From NCBI GenBank assembly GCA_003254925.1, contig QANZ01007348.1, positions 364,897-428,896 of the forward strand: a stretch of 64,000 bases of DNA, read 5' to 3'. Shown piece by piece: positions 1-10,340 of the stretch. Source of the DNA: Chamaecrista fasciculata (Eukaryota; Streptophyta; Magnoliopsida; Fabales; Fabaceae). The notes under the pieces were generated by a model, which worked only from the letters and a program-made list of their open reading frames with translations, was not told the origin of the DNA and searched no databases. Numbering within the stretch: the first letter of the stretch is position 1; the number at the start of each line of letters is the position of its first letter. The position numbers and the translations under genes were made by a program.

Positions 1-349
1 TTTTTTTGAGGAAACTAGATTTGGAGTTATGTGATAGTCAATTTTTCAAAATCATATTTTAAGAAAAATAATGATATATATATATATATATGAAAAAAAA
101 TCATTAAAAAAAGCAAAAGTCTTAATGATGATTACTTATTTGATTATAATATTTAGTGCCACTTAATTAACAATTCAAAATGGAATTCTTAAGGTTAGCA
201 ATAGAATGATGATTATTTATTTATTTCTTGAAATTTAGAATTTACAAAAGGCCATTAATAATTACCAATCAATGAAAAAGTTTAAAACTAATATTTTCAT
301 ATTAATTTTATTTTTTTTAATTATAAAATTAACTATGATATTTTGATGA

Positions 350-480
350 AGTTAGGGTATAGAAAGGCTATATATACACAACTTAGGCCTTCACACTTTC
401 CGCCGCATTCGTTTTGTTCTGCTCTCTTTCATTTCATCTTTGCCCTTATTTTATCCATTTTGAGTTGAAGATGGTCTTGG
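350..480 (+). promoter_or_regulatory. Conserved TATA-like/leader block of the A/B repeat units
   Basis: A run of the type GGGTATAGAAAGGCTATATA followed by a CT-rich leader occurs here and again near 4630, 18735, 21360 and 23970. It lies 330-450 bases upstream of the PPR-like reading frame in each unit that has one. The position and composition fit a core promoter and 5' leader of the ancestral gene. Whether any copy is still transcribed cannot be seen from the sequence. Confidence 0.4.
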
Positions 481-794
481 AGACATCGACAAGGTATGAT
501 TACTTTCTCAAGCTTCCTTCTCTCTTTTCTTTATTCCTCGATTTCCAGCATCCCTCTCTATTCCAATCCATCTAGTTCTCTCTTTTTTTTATTCCTCGAT
601 TTGCAACACTCCTTTCGATTCTAATCCATCTAGTCCGATATGCACCCCACATCAAATTTGACTTGGCTAGGAATAAATTTATGAATAAATTGTAGGATTT
701 GTGTTTGAAAATTATTGATCTATGTATTCTAATATAGGGTTTCTACAACATTGGTGAATGGGAGTTAGTAATTCAATTTTTAAATGACAAAGTA

Positions 795-1044
795 TTGAAA
801 GTAGTGAATTCTTACTTTTATACTTACACTTTTGCAAATTGGGGTTTGCCGATAGGTTTGCTTGCTATGAGGTTGAAGCACCAAGGGTATTGTTTGGTCA
901 GCAACCGCAGTGTTTTGAGGGAAATAATCAACCAAATGCTCAGATATGGGGTGTCTCTTAGTGTTACCAAATATGGTAATATCTATGTCAATGGATACTG
1001 TAAAATTAAAAAATTCAAGTCCCAAAGGGCCAAGGAGAAGTATC
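795..1044 (+). pseudogene. Degenerate PPR (pentatricopeptide) fragment, copy A1
   Basis: The frame reads through a conserved core with an NGYCKIKKF-type motif, the hallmark of the B-helix of plant P-class PPR repeats (NGYCKxxxxxEA). Upstream it has residues matching copy A2 at 19179 and copies B1 and B3. Only one to two repeats of about 35 residues remain, whereas real PPR proteins carry ten or more. The frame then runs into a 21-base minisatellite and is interrupted by a CACTA-type MITE at 1045. There is no organelle-targeting region. It is best called a relic of an Rf-like or P-class PPR gene; function is unlikely. Confidence 0.6.
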
Positions 1045-1577
1045 CACTAAAGAAATCATCAGATTAGGGATGGAAATTGTCGTCCCTAATTGTAGAAAAG
1101 CCCATCCCTAATCAAGTTAGGGACGGAACGCATTCTGTCGATAAACAGTTCGTCCCAAATAATTAAGGTCGGAATCGACAATGATCTGGTTGACCGATGA
1201 CGGTGACATTTGGGGTTTGGGAGGTTACATGAGCAATATGAAACGAAGATGGGGGGCGGGGGCATGGTCGCCACTGGCACCCTAGCTCCGCCTTTGTCCA
1301 TAACCAGTGGGTGACGGAAACACAGAGGCGGAGCTAGGGCGCCAATGGGGGCCATGCCCCCACCCCACCCCCTATTTTTGTTTCATATTCCTCATGTAGC
1401 CTCCCAAACCCCAAATGTCATCGTCATCGAACAACCAGATCATTGTCGATTCTGACCCTAATTATTTGGGACGAACTGTTTATCGACGGAATGCGTTCCA
1501 TATCTCTAACTCTATTAGGGACAAACTTTTCTTTGATTAGGGACGGAAAGGTCTGTCCCTAATTTGATGTTTTCTTG
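1045..1577. mobile_element. CACTA (CMC)-type foldback MITE
   Basis: The left end reads CACTAAAGAAATCATCAG and the reverse complement of the right end reads GTACAAGAAAACATCAAATT, which resembles the plant CACTACAAGAAAA terminus. Almost the whole element is an imperfect palindrome: about 1065-1320 pairs with about 1325-1565, including a G-rich centre. It sits inside the 21-base minisatellite of the PPR relic, and the A2 copy shows the uninterrupted minisatellite. The last few bases of the right end appear lost, so the 3-bp duplication is not clean. It encodes no protein; the frame at 1086-1355 on the minus strand is a by-product of the palindrome. Confidence 0.7.
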
Positions 1578-1974
1578 TACTCGAAGGGCCAAGCAGAAGT
1601 CGTGAAGGGCCAAGGAGAAGTCTCAAAGGGCCAAGGAGAAATCTCGAAGGACCGAGGAGAAGTCTGATTGGAAGCTGAATTTGAAGATCGAAGCTGAGTT
1701 TGAGGATAAAGTAAAAATGAAGGTGGTTATTGTAAGATTAAAAGTGGAAATTATTCATTTGCTTAATTATTACTAGAAGAGGTTTCTTCAAGTCATATGG
1801 TCAAACATTCGTTCTCATTGTGTATGATTTTGTTCTGTTTTTTTGTCATTGTTCATTACTAAATTTATTTTTTAGTTTGGAGGCTTATTTCAATGTTCCT
1901 TAATTGAAATTGTAGTTAAGATGACATTTCTTTTAGTTCTCATTGCTCCTTGCCAAAAATGTGATCTCACTATT

Positions 1975-2151
1975 CAGTGACGGAGCCAGAAATGTTAACA
2001 AGGGGGGGCCAGAAATCTTTTTTTAACACTGAAGGGGGGCCGTTGGGATTATACTGCATACAATTAAATTATATTAGGACTAATTTGTAATAACTACTGA
2101 AATTTGGGGGGGGGGGGCGTGGCCCCCACCAGCCCCCTATCTCCGTCCCTG
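1975..2151. mobile_element. hAT-type MITE, 177 bp
   Basis: The element starts CAGTGACGGAG and ends CTCCGTCCCTG, giving an imperfect inverted terminal repeat of the CAGGGACGGAG type known from plant hAT elements. It is flanked by a perfect 8-bp duplication, TCACTATT, at 1967-1974 and 2152-2159. The A2 copy carries a single TCACTATT at the equivalent place and no insert, so it serves as the empty site. The interior has runs of G and no coding potential. Confidence 0.85.
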
Positions 2152-2329
2152 TCACTATTGTTCAATGAGTAGATTGGGGGTTTGATTTGCCAAACTAGCT
2201 TCGAACCATCTCGCCAAATGTTTTAATCAAAGGGATGTGAAATCATAAGATTGTATTATTGAATGTAATAGGCATACTATCTAATAAAAACTAATAATTG
2301 TTAAGGAATTACCATTGTTATAGGAAATT

Positions 2330-2770
2330 ATATGAAATAAATGATTTTGCAATCTTTCTCAATCCCATACATATAGGAAGGAAGGGGAGATCATCATTTG
2401 TGCCTTATGAATTAAAATAATCTTTTGCTTCTAAATTTTTAATATTAATGAGCTTGATTGTTCCTTGGGGAAATGCTAAACATTTAAGAAATTGATGGTA
2501 TCATATCAACATAGAAAATCCTGATTGGGCTAAAAAAGAAAATTCACAAGACCTATATCTGCTGCAATATTATTTGCAAACCTATGGTCTCAACAATATG
2601 TATATATATTCGTTGAATGATGATTTAGAAAACACATGTTTAGAGGTGGATTAAGGGATAAGTTCTTTATGCCTATGAAAATTAAATATCCACACTTGTG
2701 TTAATTGATTTATTTAACATTTCCCATGACAATAGAGAAAAATTTAGAAGTGTGGCAAGGTTGTGCAATG
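2330..2770 (-). pseudogene. Remnant of F-box/WD-40 gene (exon 8 and introns), antisense to the PPR relic
   Basis: This stretch is collinear with parts of the intact F-box/WD-40 locus. About 2330-2540 matches 27085-27270, about 2560-2680 matches the exon 8 region at 27290-27420, and about 2705-2770 matches 28765-28840 in an intron. The copy has lost about 1.3 kb relative to the gene and its exon 8 part is no longer open. Identity over exon 8 looks moderate by eye. It supports the view that the repeat units once included a neighbouring F-box/WD-40 gene on the minus strand. Confidence 0.6.
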
Positions 2771-3084
2771 GTGCTAAGGCTTTGTGATTCTGCATACCTC
2801 TGTCTCTTAAATTAATGATTATTCCATCATCAGGTTTGATTTGTGGTGTTGAGAGATGCTTTTAACCCTCCCTTGTTTGATTTTGCCAAAGCTCTTGTTG
2901 GCATTTGTGGAAAACCATATGTTATTTTCTCTTTGAAATCAAGTTTTTCATCATGTTAATATTATAAATCTTGCAGTTTAGGTCACAAATGCTTTCTGGG
3001 AGGCCAATGGTTGGTTATCTCAACCTTCCTCTTAGGTTGCAGTTAGTGAGACAATTGTTCCCTATTGGCAAGCACTAGCGGGTA

Positions 3085-3575
3085 ATGCCATTAAGATTGA
3101 CATAGATGGGGCTTTTGATAGTTTAGGCAAAGTCGGCCTTGGTTCAATTTTAAGAGATAACTTGGGAAAGATACTTGATGGTTTTGGTATGAAAGCAAAT
3201 GCATCTTCCTATCTTAGGTATGAAGTCTTAGCTCTCAAGAAAGAACTACAAATCGCTAATAAAGGCCCTTCACCTTTTGAGTTGTAGTTTTGAATCTGAT
3301 AATTGATCTCTTGCAAACTCTTTAAGGGTCTTTTTAGTTGTCCTGATTGAAGGTGTACTCCTATCATTCAACATATTGTGTCTTTGTCTTGTTCTATTCA
3401 TAGGTTTTCTTTGTGTTGGATTCTGAGACCTACTAATTTGGTAGTAGATTGGCTTGCCAAGCATATGGAAACAATTTGGATGGATCCTTTCGGGTGGGTT
3501 GCAGACCCTCCATCCTTGCTTGTTTGTATTTTGGTTAAGGATGGCTTCATTGTGAGGGAGGGTGTCAGATAATGG
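3085..3575 (+). pseudogene. RNase H-like (RVT_3 type) domain relic
   Basis: The plus strand encodes the hallmarks of the plant RVT_3 RNase H-like domain. First comes an IDIDGAFDSLGKVGLGSILR stretch (first catalytic Asp in DGA), then an ESDN motif near 3290 and a C-terminal block resembling LVVDWLAKH near 3440. The frames are interrupted, including a stop right after ESDN. Such domains occur at the C-terminus of L1-type LINEs and in stand-alone plant proteins. A shorter copy sits in unit A2 at 20490-20650, so the domain was part of the duplicated unit. Confidence 0.65.
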
Positions 3576-3654
3576 GTTTGTTGTGGTCATTATAATTTTT
3601 TTGTTGCTTTTCTTAATGAATAAGTATTTCAGGCCAAAAGAAAAAGTGTTCAAC

Positions 3655-3965
3655 AGATCTCCTCCTAAAAAAATACCTCAATTTGGGTTATTTAAAACTT
3701 TTGAATAATTGGACGGGGAGGGAAGGAGAGGGGAGATTAATCTTTTTTCTACTTTCCCTTTTGTTTGGGAATGTAACTCCTCCTCCAAATACCCCATTTT
3801 GAGGTATTTGGAAATTGTGAAGGAAGGATAAGAATGGGGGATTATAAGTTAATCCCTCATTCTCGTCCCCTCCAATAATCAACTTTCCAAACAAGGGGAG
3901 GAGGTCTCAAACTTCTACCCCTCCTTTCCCTTTTCCTCCTTAATCCCCAATCCAAACATACCTTT
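3655..3965. repeat. Small inverted-repeat (MITE-like) insertion in unit A1
   Basis: A block near 3670-3700 (AATACCTCAATTTGGG) is repeated in inverted form near 3790-3815. The segment ends in a CCAATCCAAACATACC-type terminus common in plant MITEs. It is absent from A2, where the flanks are joined after a larger deletion. No clean target-site duplication was resolved, so the superfamily is left open. Confidence 0.35.
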
Positions 3966-4189
3966 ATTCTTTCTTGCTTACTTCGTTAATAATCTCATTT
4001 TCTAAATTGAAGGCATGTTGCAATTGTTCCCAATGTTATAAGTATTGATTTGTTAGTGAGGCGCACGTCTTAATGATCTAAAAAAAATGACTTATTGAGA
4101 TGTACTTTCAGATATAGTCACCAACATTAGGCGATGGCAAGAAGTAATTCAATTACATGATTATTGAATCAGTAACCTAATGACGTCAA

Positions 4190-5905
4190 AACTTGACCAA
4201 CTTAATGATCAATCTATGTTTTAAAATATTAGATTTTAAATTCTCTAATATCAATTTTTCAAACTCATATTTTATTTAAATTAATAATAAAAATTGGAAA
4301 GAAAATAAAAATCATTAAAAGTTACTATCAATGCAGTAAGTTATTTTAGAATAAAATAAAATAAATATTTTTTCTCCAATTTGGTACTCTGAAAAAAATA
4401 GTAAATACTCAAAAGTACTAATAAGATTACCTTGTTCTATTATTTTTTTTATGATCACCAATTCTTGAAGGAATAATTAATGTTAGTATTTAGTAGGGTA
4501 TGGTGAATATATACTACACAATTTTAAACCACAAGAATTTTCACATGGACTATCGTTAATTAATAATGAAAATTTTCAAAACTAATATTGTTAGATTAAA
4601 TTTTAATATTCAAAATCATATTTAGATGTAAGTTAGGGTATAGAAAGGCTATATATAGCCTTTACAATTCTTGGTTCAAATATTTTTCCGCTCTTGTTTG
4701 CTCTCAGAATATTATCTTGTTGACAATTTTAAAGTATGCGATTCCTTCTCTTTTTTCCTTATTCTTATTCGCAACATCTCTTTTAGTTTAATTAATCATG
4801 TTTATCTGAATAGCATCTTCATTATGCCATGAATCTTTATTCATTTAGTACGTGCTCCATATGCGTGCTATACCTCAATCATGCATATATCGGAGAAAAC
4901 TGAATCGATCCCAATATAATATAGGAGTGAATTATTGAATAAGACTCGTAGATTGCGTTAAAAAATTATTGATCGATCTGACTATTCTAATCCGTTACAG
5001 ATCTGGTCAATCGAAAAAAGCTTTTCCATTTCTTAATTACAAAGTATTGAAAGGCTTGAATTTATATATTTGATGCATTTTGCAAAGGACGGAGAACTAC
5101 AAAAGCACAAGCAAAACTGGGTGTTGACTATTACAGAAGCACAAAGTTTGTTTGTCATGAGGATGAAGTGCCACAGGGAACTTAATGTTGTTTCCAACAT
5201 TGCTTTAATAAATCGGTATTGTCTGGTCATCAATGTAAGTGAATTGAAGAAAGTAATCAATAGGGTGGTCAAATGTGTGGTGGCACCTAGTGTTTGGAAA
5301 TATGGTAATGTCTTCATCAATGGATTTTGTAAGATTAAAATACACGTGATATTTGATCATGTGTCATGTGTGCAAAGGTGAGACAAATAATTCTTAAATC
5401 CCTCACCAAGCTATTTGCTCAGGCACAAACAATCGTCAAGATTTCTATCATCAACCCTTTGATGTCCATTGAAAAACTTGAAACAATGGAGGCCCTCATC
5501 AAAGGTAAAACTACTTTCCTATAGTGAGCAATGTGCAAAACTCCATCACCACCCAAGAAGAGTTCAAGAAAGGAACAATTAATGTTTGACAGAATGACCA
5601 AAAATAAGATGTTTCACGTACTTAATGGTACCAATTATATATCACTGGATAGTGTAAAATTAAAAGTGACTTCTATTCAATGGTTAAGTTTGTTGTTTTA
5701 CTTCTTGTTTGAATTATCACTGTCATAGAAAATAATATGAAATAAATGATTTCACAATCTTTCTTGATCCCATACTTACAGGTCAGTGAGATAGTTTGTT
5801 GTGCCTTATGATTTTATATACTTTTTGCTTCGGATCTTCTAATATTATTGAGCTTGAATGTTCCTTGTGAAAATGCTAAAAACTTAAGAAATTAATGGCT
5901 TCATA
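4190..5905 (+). repeat. Segmental duplication unit B1, 5' part (interrupted by Helitron)
   Basis: This copy aligns with 20880-21640 (B2) and 23390-25300 (B3). It shares the AT-rich block, the TATA-like block near 4640, the leader ending near 4740 and the PPR-like frame from about 5040. The unit is interrupted at 5905/5906 by a Helitron and resumes at 8305, continuing with the same GATTGGGCTAAAA-type sequence seen in A1 and A2. Confidence 0.7.
5041..5345 (+). pseudogene. Degenerate PPR fragment, copy B1
   Basis: The frame includes ELNVVSNIALINRYCLVIN and a terminal NGFCKIK motif. These correspond to the P-class PPR consensus (PNVVSYNALIDGYCLVN ... MINGYCKIK). Only about two repeats remain, and the N-terminal part is out of frame relative to B3. 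It belongs to the same relic family as the fragments at 795, 19179 and 24378. Two further short NGxxY-like echoes occur at about 5580-5670 and 8550-8575. It is a pseudogene by its short length and broken frame. Confidence 0.6.
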
Positions 5906-8304
5906 TCTTTACTACTTAAAAGTATGAGTTGGTGTCAACTTTCTTTTCCTAAAATACCCTTAATGAAATTATTTATTGACCCAATAATAAGTAAATGTCT
6001 ATTGCTAATTACACGTCTTACCTTTAAGAGATGCAACTCAAACAGATGAGTCTATGAAGAGATATATTCAATAATGAGCAAATACATTCTTTCAATACTC
6101 ACGAGTCACCAGTCATGAGTCACAACACGTAACTGCTTCGGTGAAAACGGCTTTAACAACAGTGTCATTATATAAAAGGAATTCTTGTTGATGCTTGGAC
6201 AAAAATTCCGTCCCTTCCAAAAGTGTTTCCGTCGATGAATAACAACACCAACATAAACCCATGACCCCATCAAACAACACGATGTTGACTCAGCGTTCTA
6301 AGTTCTAACTACTGCTATTTCTACTTCCCTTTCCATTTTGTCCTTGAAACCCATTTTCTTCTCAAAAAGTTGACAGAAATTGCGATTTTTGTTATAGGCA
6401 GATATGATTAATTTTTCTTACTTGGAGTGGTTGTCTCATTCCGTTGAAGGCTTCTTCTCAAAATATTCTACCGCATATCCCTGAAGCATCTCTGTATACA
6501 ACAGTTATTCATTAAGAAGATTGTGAAAATCACAGGCAAAATGGACAATCAAATGAGAAGGAAATCTCCGAGTTTGAGTGACGTTGCCGATCGAGTGGCA
6601 AAGAGAAGCACAATATGAAAGATAGGAATGTGAAATAAATATATTAAATCAAATGAAAAACCATGATGCAACTGGACTTTGTTATTTATTTATTTTTCTA
6701 CTTTTTATTATTTATGTTATTTAATTTTTTGTATTTTTTATTTTATTTATGTTGTATATTTTCCTATTTTTTATTTATCCTTTATTTTATTTCATTTCTT
6801 TTATTTATTTATTATTTTTTATCGTTACTTATGCTAATTTATTTCGTGGTGTTTTTATATTTCTTATGTGCATTCTCTTATTTTCAAAACATTAAAAATT
6901 AAAAAATCCAAAAAAATATAAAAATGTAAATTAAAAATGTAAAAATTATACTTTGATATAAATTTATCATTACTAAAATCAATCACTTTATTACATTTCA
7001 TTTCATTTCAATCAACTCAATATTGGTTATGATTTATTAAGATTAATTTCTTCTCTTTCTCAATTACAAAAACATCTTAATTGATTTTCGAACTACTTGG
7101 ATTTTGTTCACTTAACTAGGTACGTAAGCCTTAATCTTCACCTAAATTAAGTTGGATTTTTTAAATATAATAACTCATTGTTCTTATTTTGAGTTTATCT
7201 TATTTATTTTTTTATTATCTTATATTTCATTCATTTTAATATTTTTTCATGTCAATATTAAACTTTGTTTTCCTTTCTCTTGTAATTTACATTTGCATAT
7301 TTTTATTTTCTCTTTATTTTGTTTCAGAATGATTAATATTAAATTTTATTTTCTCTTTTATGAAGTTTAAGCATCCAAAAAAAACTACAACTACTTGCTT
7401 TCACTCTTCTACACCAAGACCATTCATATACGATGAGCAATTGATTAAAGTCTGTGACTAACTAAATCTCTTATCCTTCCAACGCACTCCCCCCATGGGT
7501 GCCTACTTGGTAATAAATTATGTATGTGATTTATCATTGAGCACATTTTGAGTTCCACTATAATTAAGAAAAATTTAAAATAATTGTGCTATTTAATTTA
7601 ATCCTTTTTAAGTTTTCAATGTATGCTTGCCATTTAAACTTTAATAAGAATAATAATAATAATTAAGTCTATCTTTTTAATTCTAAAATTTCTAATATAT
7701 GTCTCCATAGGTTGTAGTTTTTATTGATTTAATATCTTTCATTATGTTTATGCTTAGGTAGTAGTTTATGATGATGTTCTATTTCTTAACCGAAGGGAAG
7801 AAGTTACGTACGTTAACATGACTATGACACTAAGTACTATAAAAATATGTTTACAAAAATGAATAAATATGTCACATTGAGAAATATTAATGTCACAAAC
7901 TTTTAGTGTTGTCTCTTTCAATTCCTAAACTAGAAGAATTTTGTTTTTCAAAAATACATGGTAGAACAAAAAAAAATATCAAGAACTTGACTATATGTTT
8001 TGACATTAATTTAACAACCATGTTTAGATAACAAATGGGATCACAAAAAAAATAAAAATAATGAGTTATTACTAATGTGATTATAGTATTGTGATTAGAG
8101 TAAAAATTTTTTGAGCTTGAAAAACATATATAACTACGTACATTACACAAAATCTAGATAATTTATATATATAAATGAATTAGTACAAAATTACATAAAA
8201 GACCAAAAATATATTATAAGTATAAAAATTATTTAACTTATAATAACTAAAAAAACATAAATTATATGATAAATAACGCGTGCAACACACGCTACTTTCA
8301 CTAG
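5906..8304 (+). mobile_element. Non-autonomous Helitron, 2.4 kb
   Basis: The element begins TCTTTACTAC after an A and ends CTAG before a T, matching the plant Helitron TC...CTRR rule with insertion between A and T. Eight bases before the CTAG is a short hairpin (8278-8292, GCGTG stem). The same point is undisturbed in units A1 and A2 (CATATTAACATAG-type sequence near 2505 and 20291), so the element and its borders are confirmed by empty sites. No Rep/helicase coding region is present. The inside is AT-rich, with a T-rich stretch at 6660-7380 and a short open frame at 6541-6618 that could be a captured exon but is not recognisable. Confidence 0.85.
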
Positions 8305-9165
8305 TTAATATAAAAAATCTAAGTGGGCTAAAACAAAAAAAAAAACTCCCGTTTTGTGAGAACACGAAATGATGTTTGCTCATGGCAAAGTACATCCATC
8401 AACTACAGTGAATTCTTTTCATCAGATGAACTATCTGTAGATGAGCGAATATTCACAAATTGGTCCCTTAATTATTGCAAAATGGTACATTGATGTGATT
8501 ACCGTGATTGCATGTTAAAATATGATATAAATGTGGTATTTCAGTTGTATTATTGGATACTGTAAAATTAATAGTAACTATTATTTGATAGTAGATTGTT
8601 ATTGAAGGAGTTTTCAATGAATAATATGTGATTAAATGTTTGTTTCCAAAGCATGGTTCTGTGAGGTTCATTAATCATTTAATTTGTTAATTTATTATTC
8701 GAGCATCTTGCTTTAGCTAGTGTTAAATTGTCGTTTTGCTGGTGTTGTACTAAAGAGTATACAATGTTAATCAAACAAAGCTTGTGTTTCTGCAACGAAG
8801 CTTGTGTTTCTGATATCTGAGTTATGATGCCAAGTCATACATTGATTGTTTAAAATATATAGTATCTTGACATTAATAGAGATTGTAAATCAAGGTTTGC
8901 AACATCATCTTCATACATTTTATGTAATCTAAATAATATAAACAAGATTACAACATCTATTTCCTTCTGTACATGCATATATATGGAGTCATTTAAAATT
9001 GATAATTGTCAAATGTTAATGAATAACATCCGTCATCAGAAATAATAAGAAATGAATTACTTTGTAATGTTTCTCAATTCCACAAGTGGAAAGGCCTAAA
9101 GCTTAAGAAATTGATGGCTTCACATTAACAGCAGAAAAACTGATTGGAGTAAGATACCAGAGTTC
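8305..9165. repeat. Resumed unit B1 joined to F-box/WD-40 intron-like sequence
   Basis: From 8305 the sequence picks up the unit that the Helitron split. From about 8815 to 9165 it resembles 26520-27270 in intron 8 of the F-box/WD-40 gene, including the DNA for a TATGATGCCAAGTCAT block and the AATAATATAAACAAGATTAC block. No open frame is retained. Confidence 0.5.
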
Positions 9166-9730
9166 AATTATCTCTACCTTTACTTAGAATCTATTGAGAT
9201 TATATATTGATATATTGTTTATTTTGTAATTAATGATATATTGTATATTGATATCAATAGTGATAAGTGATAAGGTAGAGAATAAATGATTATTATATGG
9301 CTAGGGTTTGTTTGTCTTATTTCCTTTTCTATCAAGTGTATATATTGCTAATGATTGAATGAATACATCAGTACATTCTACCCTATTTTTGCCTCCTGCT
9401 CTCTCTACTTTTCTGTGCAAACGCTTTTCATCAATTCTGAAATAATATCTATTTTAACCCCTAAAATATCACTTTCTCAATTTACCAATAAATCGCATTT
9501 TCAGTCCTATCTTCTATCAAGACCAGTAACAATTCAAGCTCTTCAAGAACCTTTAAATTTCACAGATCGAAAAATAAAGCTATATTTGCAAATTAGCATC
9601 AAAAAATGAGAAAACTCTGTACTTTGCCAGAATTTAGAGTTGCTAATCTCACCTGGTTTCAGTTATTCAAAAATTCTTTTGCTGACAATAGTAGTTGCAA
9701 ACTCAATATAGCTCCCCAAATTTTACATTA
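9160..9730 (-). pseudogene. Remnant of F-box/WD-40 intron 5 sequence with an inserted block
   Basis: 9160-9187 resembles 28405-28435 and 9425-9730 resembles 28440-28735, which lies between exons 6 and 5 of the functional locus. The intervening 9190-9425 has no counterpart there and looks like a separate insertion. Compared with the gene, exons 6, 7 and 8 have been deleted from this copy. No coding frame remains. Confidence 0.5.
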
Positions 9731-9779
9731 ATTTTTAATTCCATCCCAAATGTTTGTTTACCGTAATTTTTTCCACAAA

Positions 9780-10340
9780 GAATCCAAGCTCCTCAAGCAA
9801 TTTCGCATCCTACTCGACCTCTAGGATTCTTCCTTTATGTCTCATTTAGTCCCTCCTTTCAAAATGACGTGAATCAGCCCTAAAAATGTGAAAATCTATC
9901 CGCGAACTCGCCTAGGCGAGAAACATTCATTTTTGCTGAGCTGTCCAGGGAAGGGCGCCTAGGCGAGCATATGGGAGCCTAGGCGAGCTGGATGATCATG
10001 CTTCACTAAAATCTTCGTTTTAGCTCCGAAACGCTTCATCCAGAGGACCGTGGACCTTCCAACGTCTTCTAGACATTTTAAGCTTCGATTCAAGGTCCTG
10101 AAACATTAAAAACTCAATAAATTTGGTGCCCGAAATCGTTGGTTAACTTGAACAACATAAAACGAAAATAAACCAAACTAAACAAACTAAAACTTAAAAC
10201 TAAAAATTAAATATCTATAACTAATAAAACACTAAATACTCACTTATTAAGTTCATTAACAAATTAAACATGGATAAAAGCCCTAAAATGACCCGAGATT
10301 ATGACCAAATAACTCTAAATTATTAGAGTTATCAACGGGC
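9780..10340 (-). repeat. Unclassified dispersed repeat with CGCCTAGGCGAG motifs, possible LTR fragment
   Basis: The segment contains three copies of a GCCTAGGCGAG-type palindromic motif (about 9910, 9960 and 9990). It ends at a 10-bp stem hairpin at about 10310-10333 whose minus-strand reading starts TGATAACTCTAA. A TG start on the minus strand and GC-richer composition fit the edge of an LTR-type repeat. No partner repeat or duplication was found, so family and borders are uncertain. Confidence 0.3.

Larger units (their letters stand above)
1..3660 (+). repeat. Segmental duplication unit A1 (PPR relic + F-box/WD-40 remnants + RNase H relic)
   Basis: This stretch is collinear with 16255-20720. 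The shared order is an AT-rich upstream block, a TATA-like block near 350-375, a CT-rich leader, a PPR-like fragment (from 795), a downstream block ending in a T-rich stretch, F-box/WD-40-derived sequence (about 2330-2770) and an RNase H-like coding relic (about 3090-3570). Differences from the A2 copy are mostly discrete insertions: a CACTA-type MITE at 1045-1577 and a hAT MITE at 1975-2151. The left edge of the unit is cut by the window boundary. Direct sequence comparison supports the homology; the idea that it was once a functional gene block is inference. Confidence 0.75.

Noticed and set aside
1086-1355. Open frame of 89 codons on the minus strand
   Set aside because: It is read from the palindromic MITE and its G-rich centre, with no similarity to a protein family.
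6663-7370. Hydrophobic frames that look like membrane proteins
   Set aside because: They come from a T-rich low-complexity stretch inside the Helitron, which always yields Phe, Leu and Ile codons.
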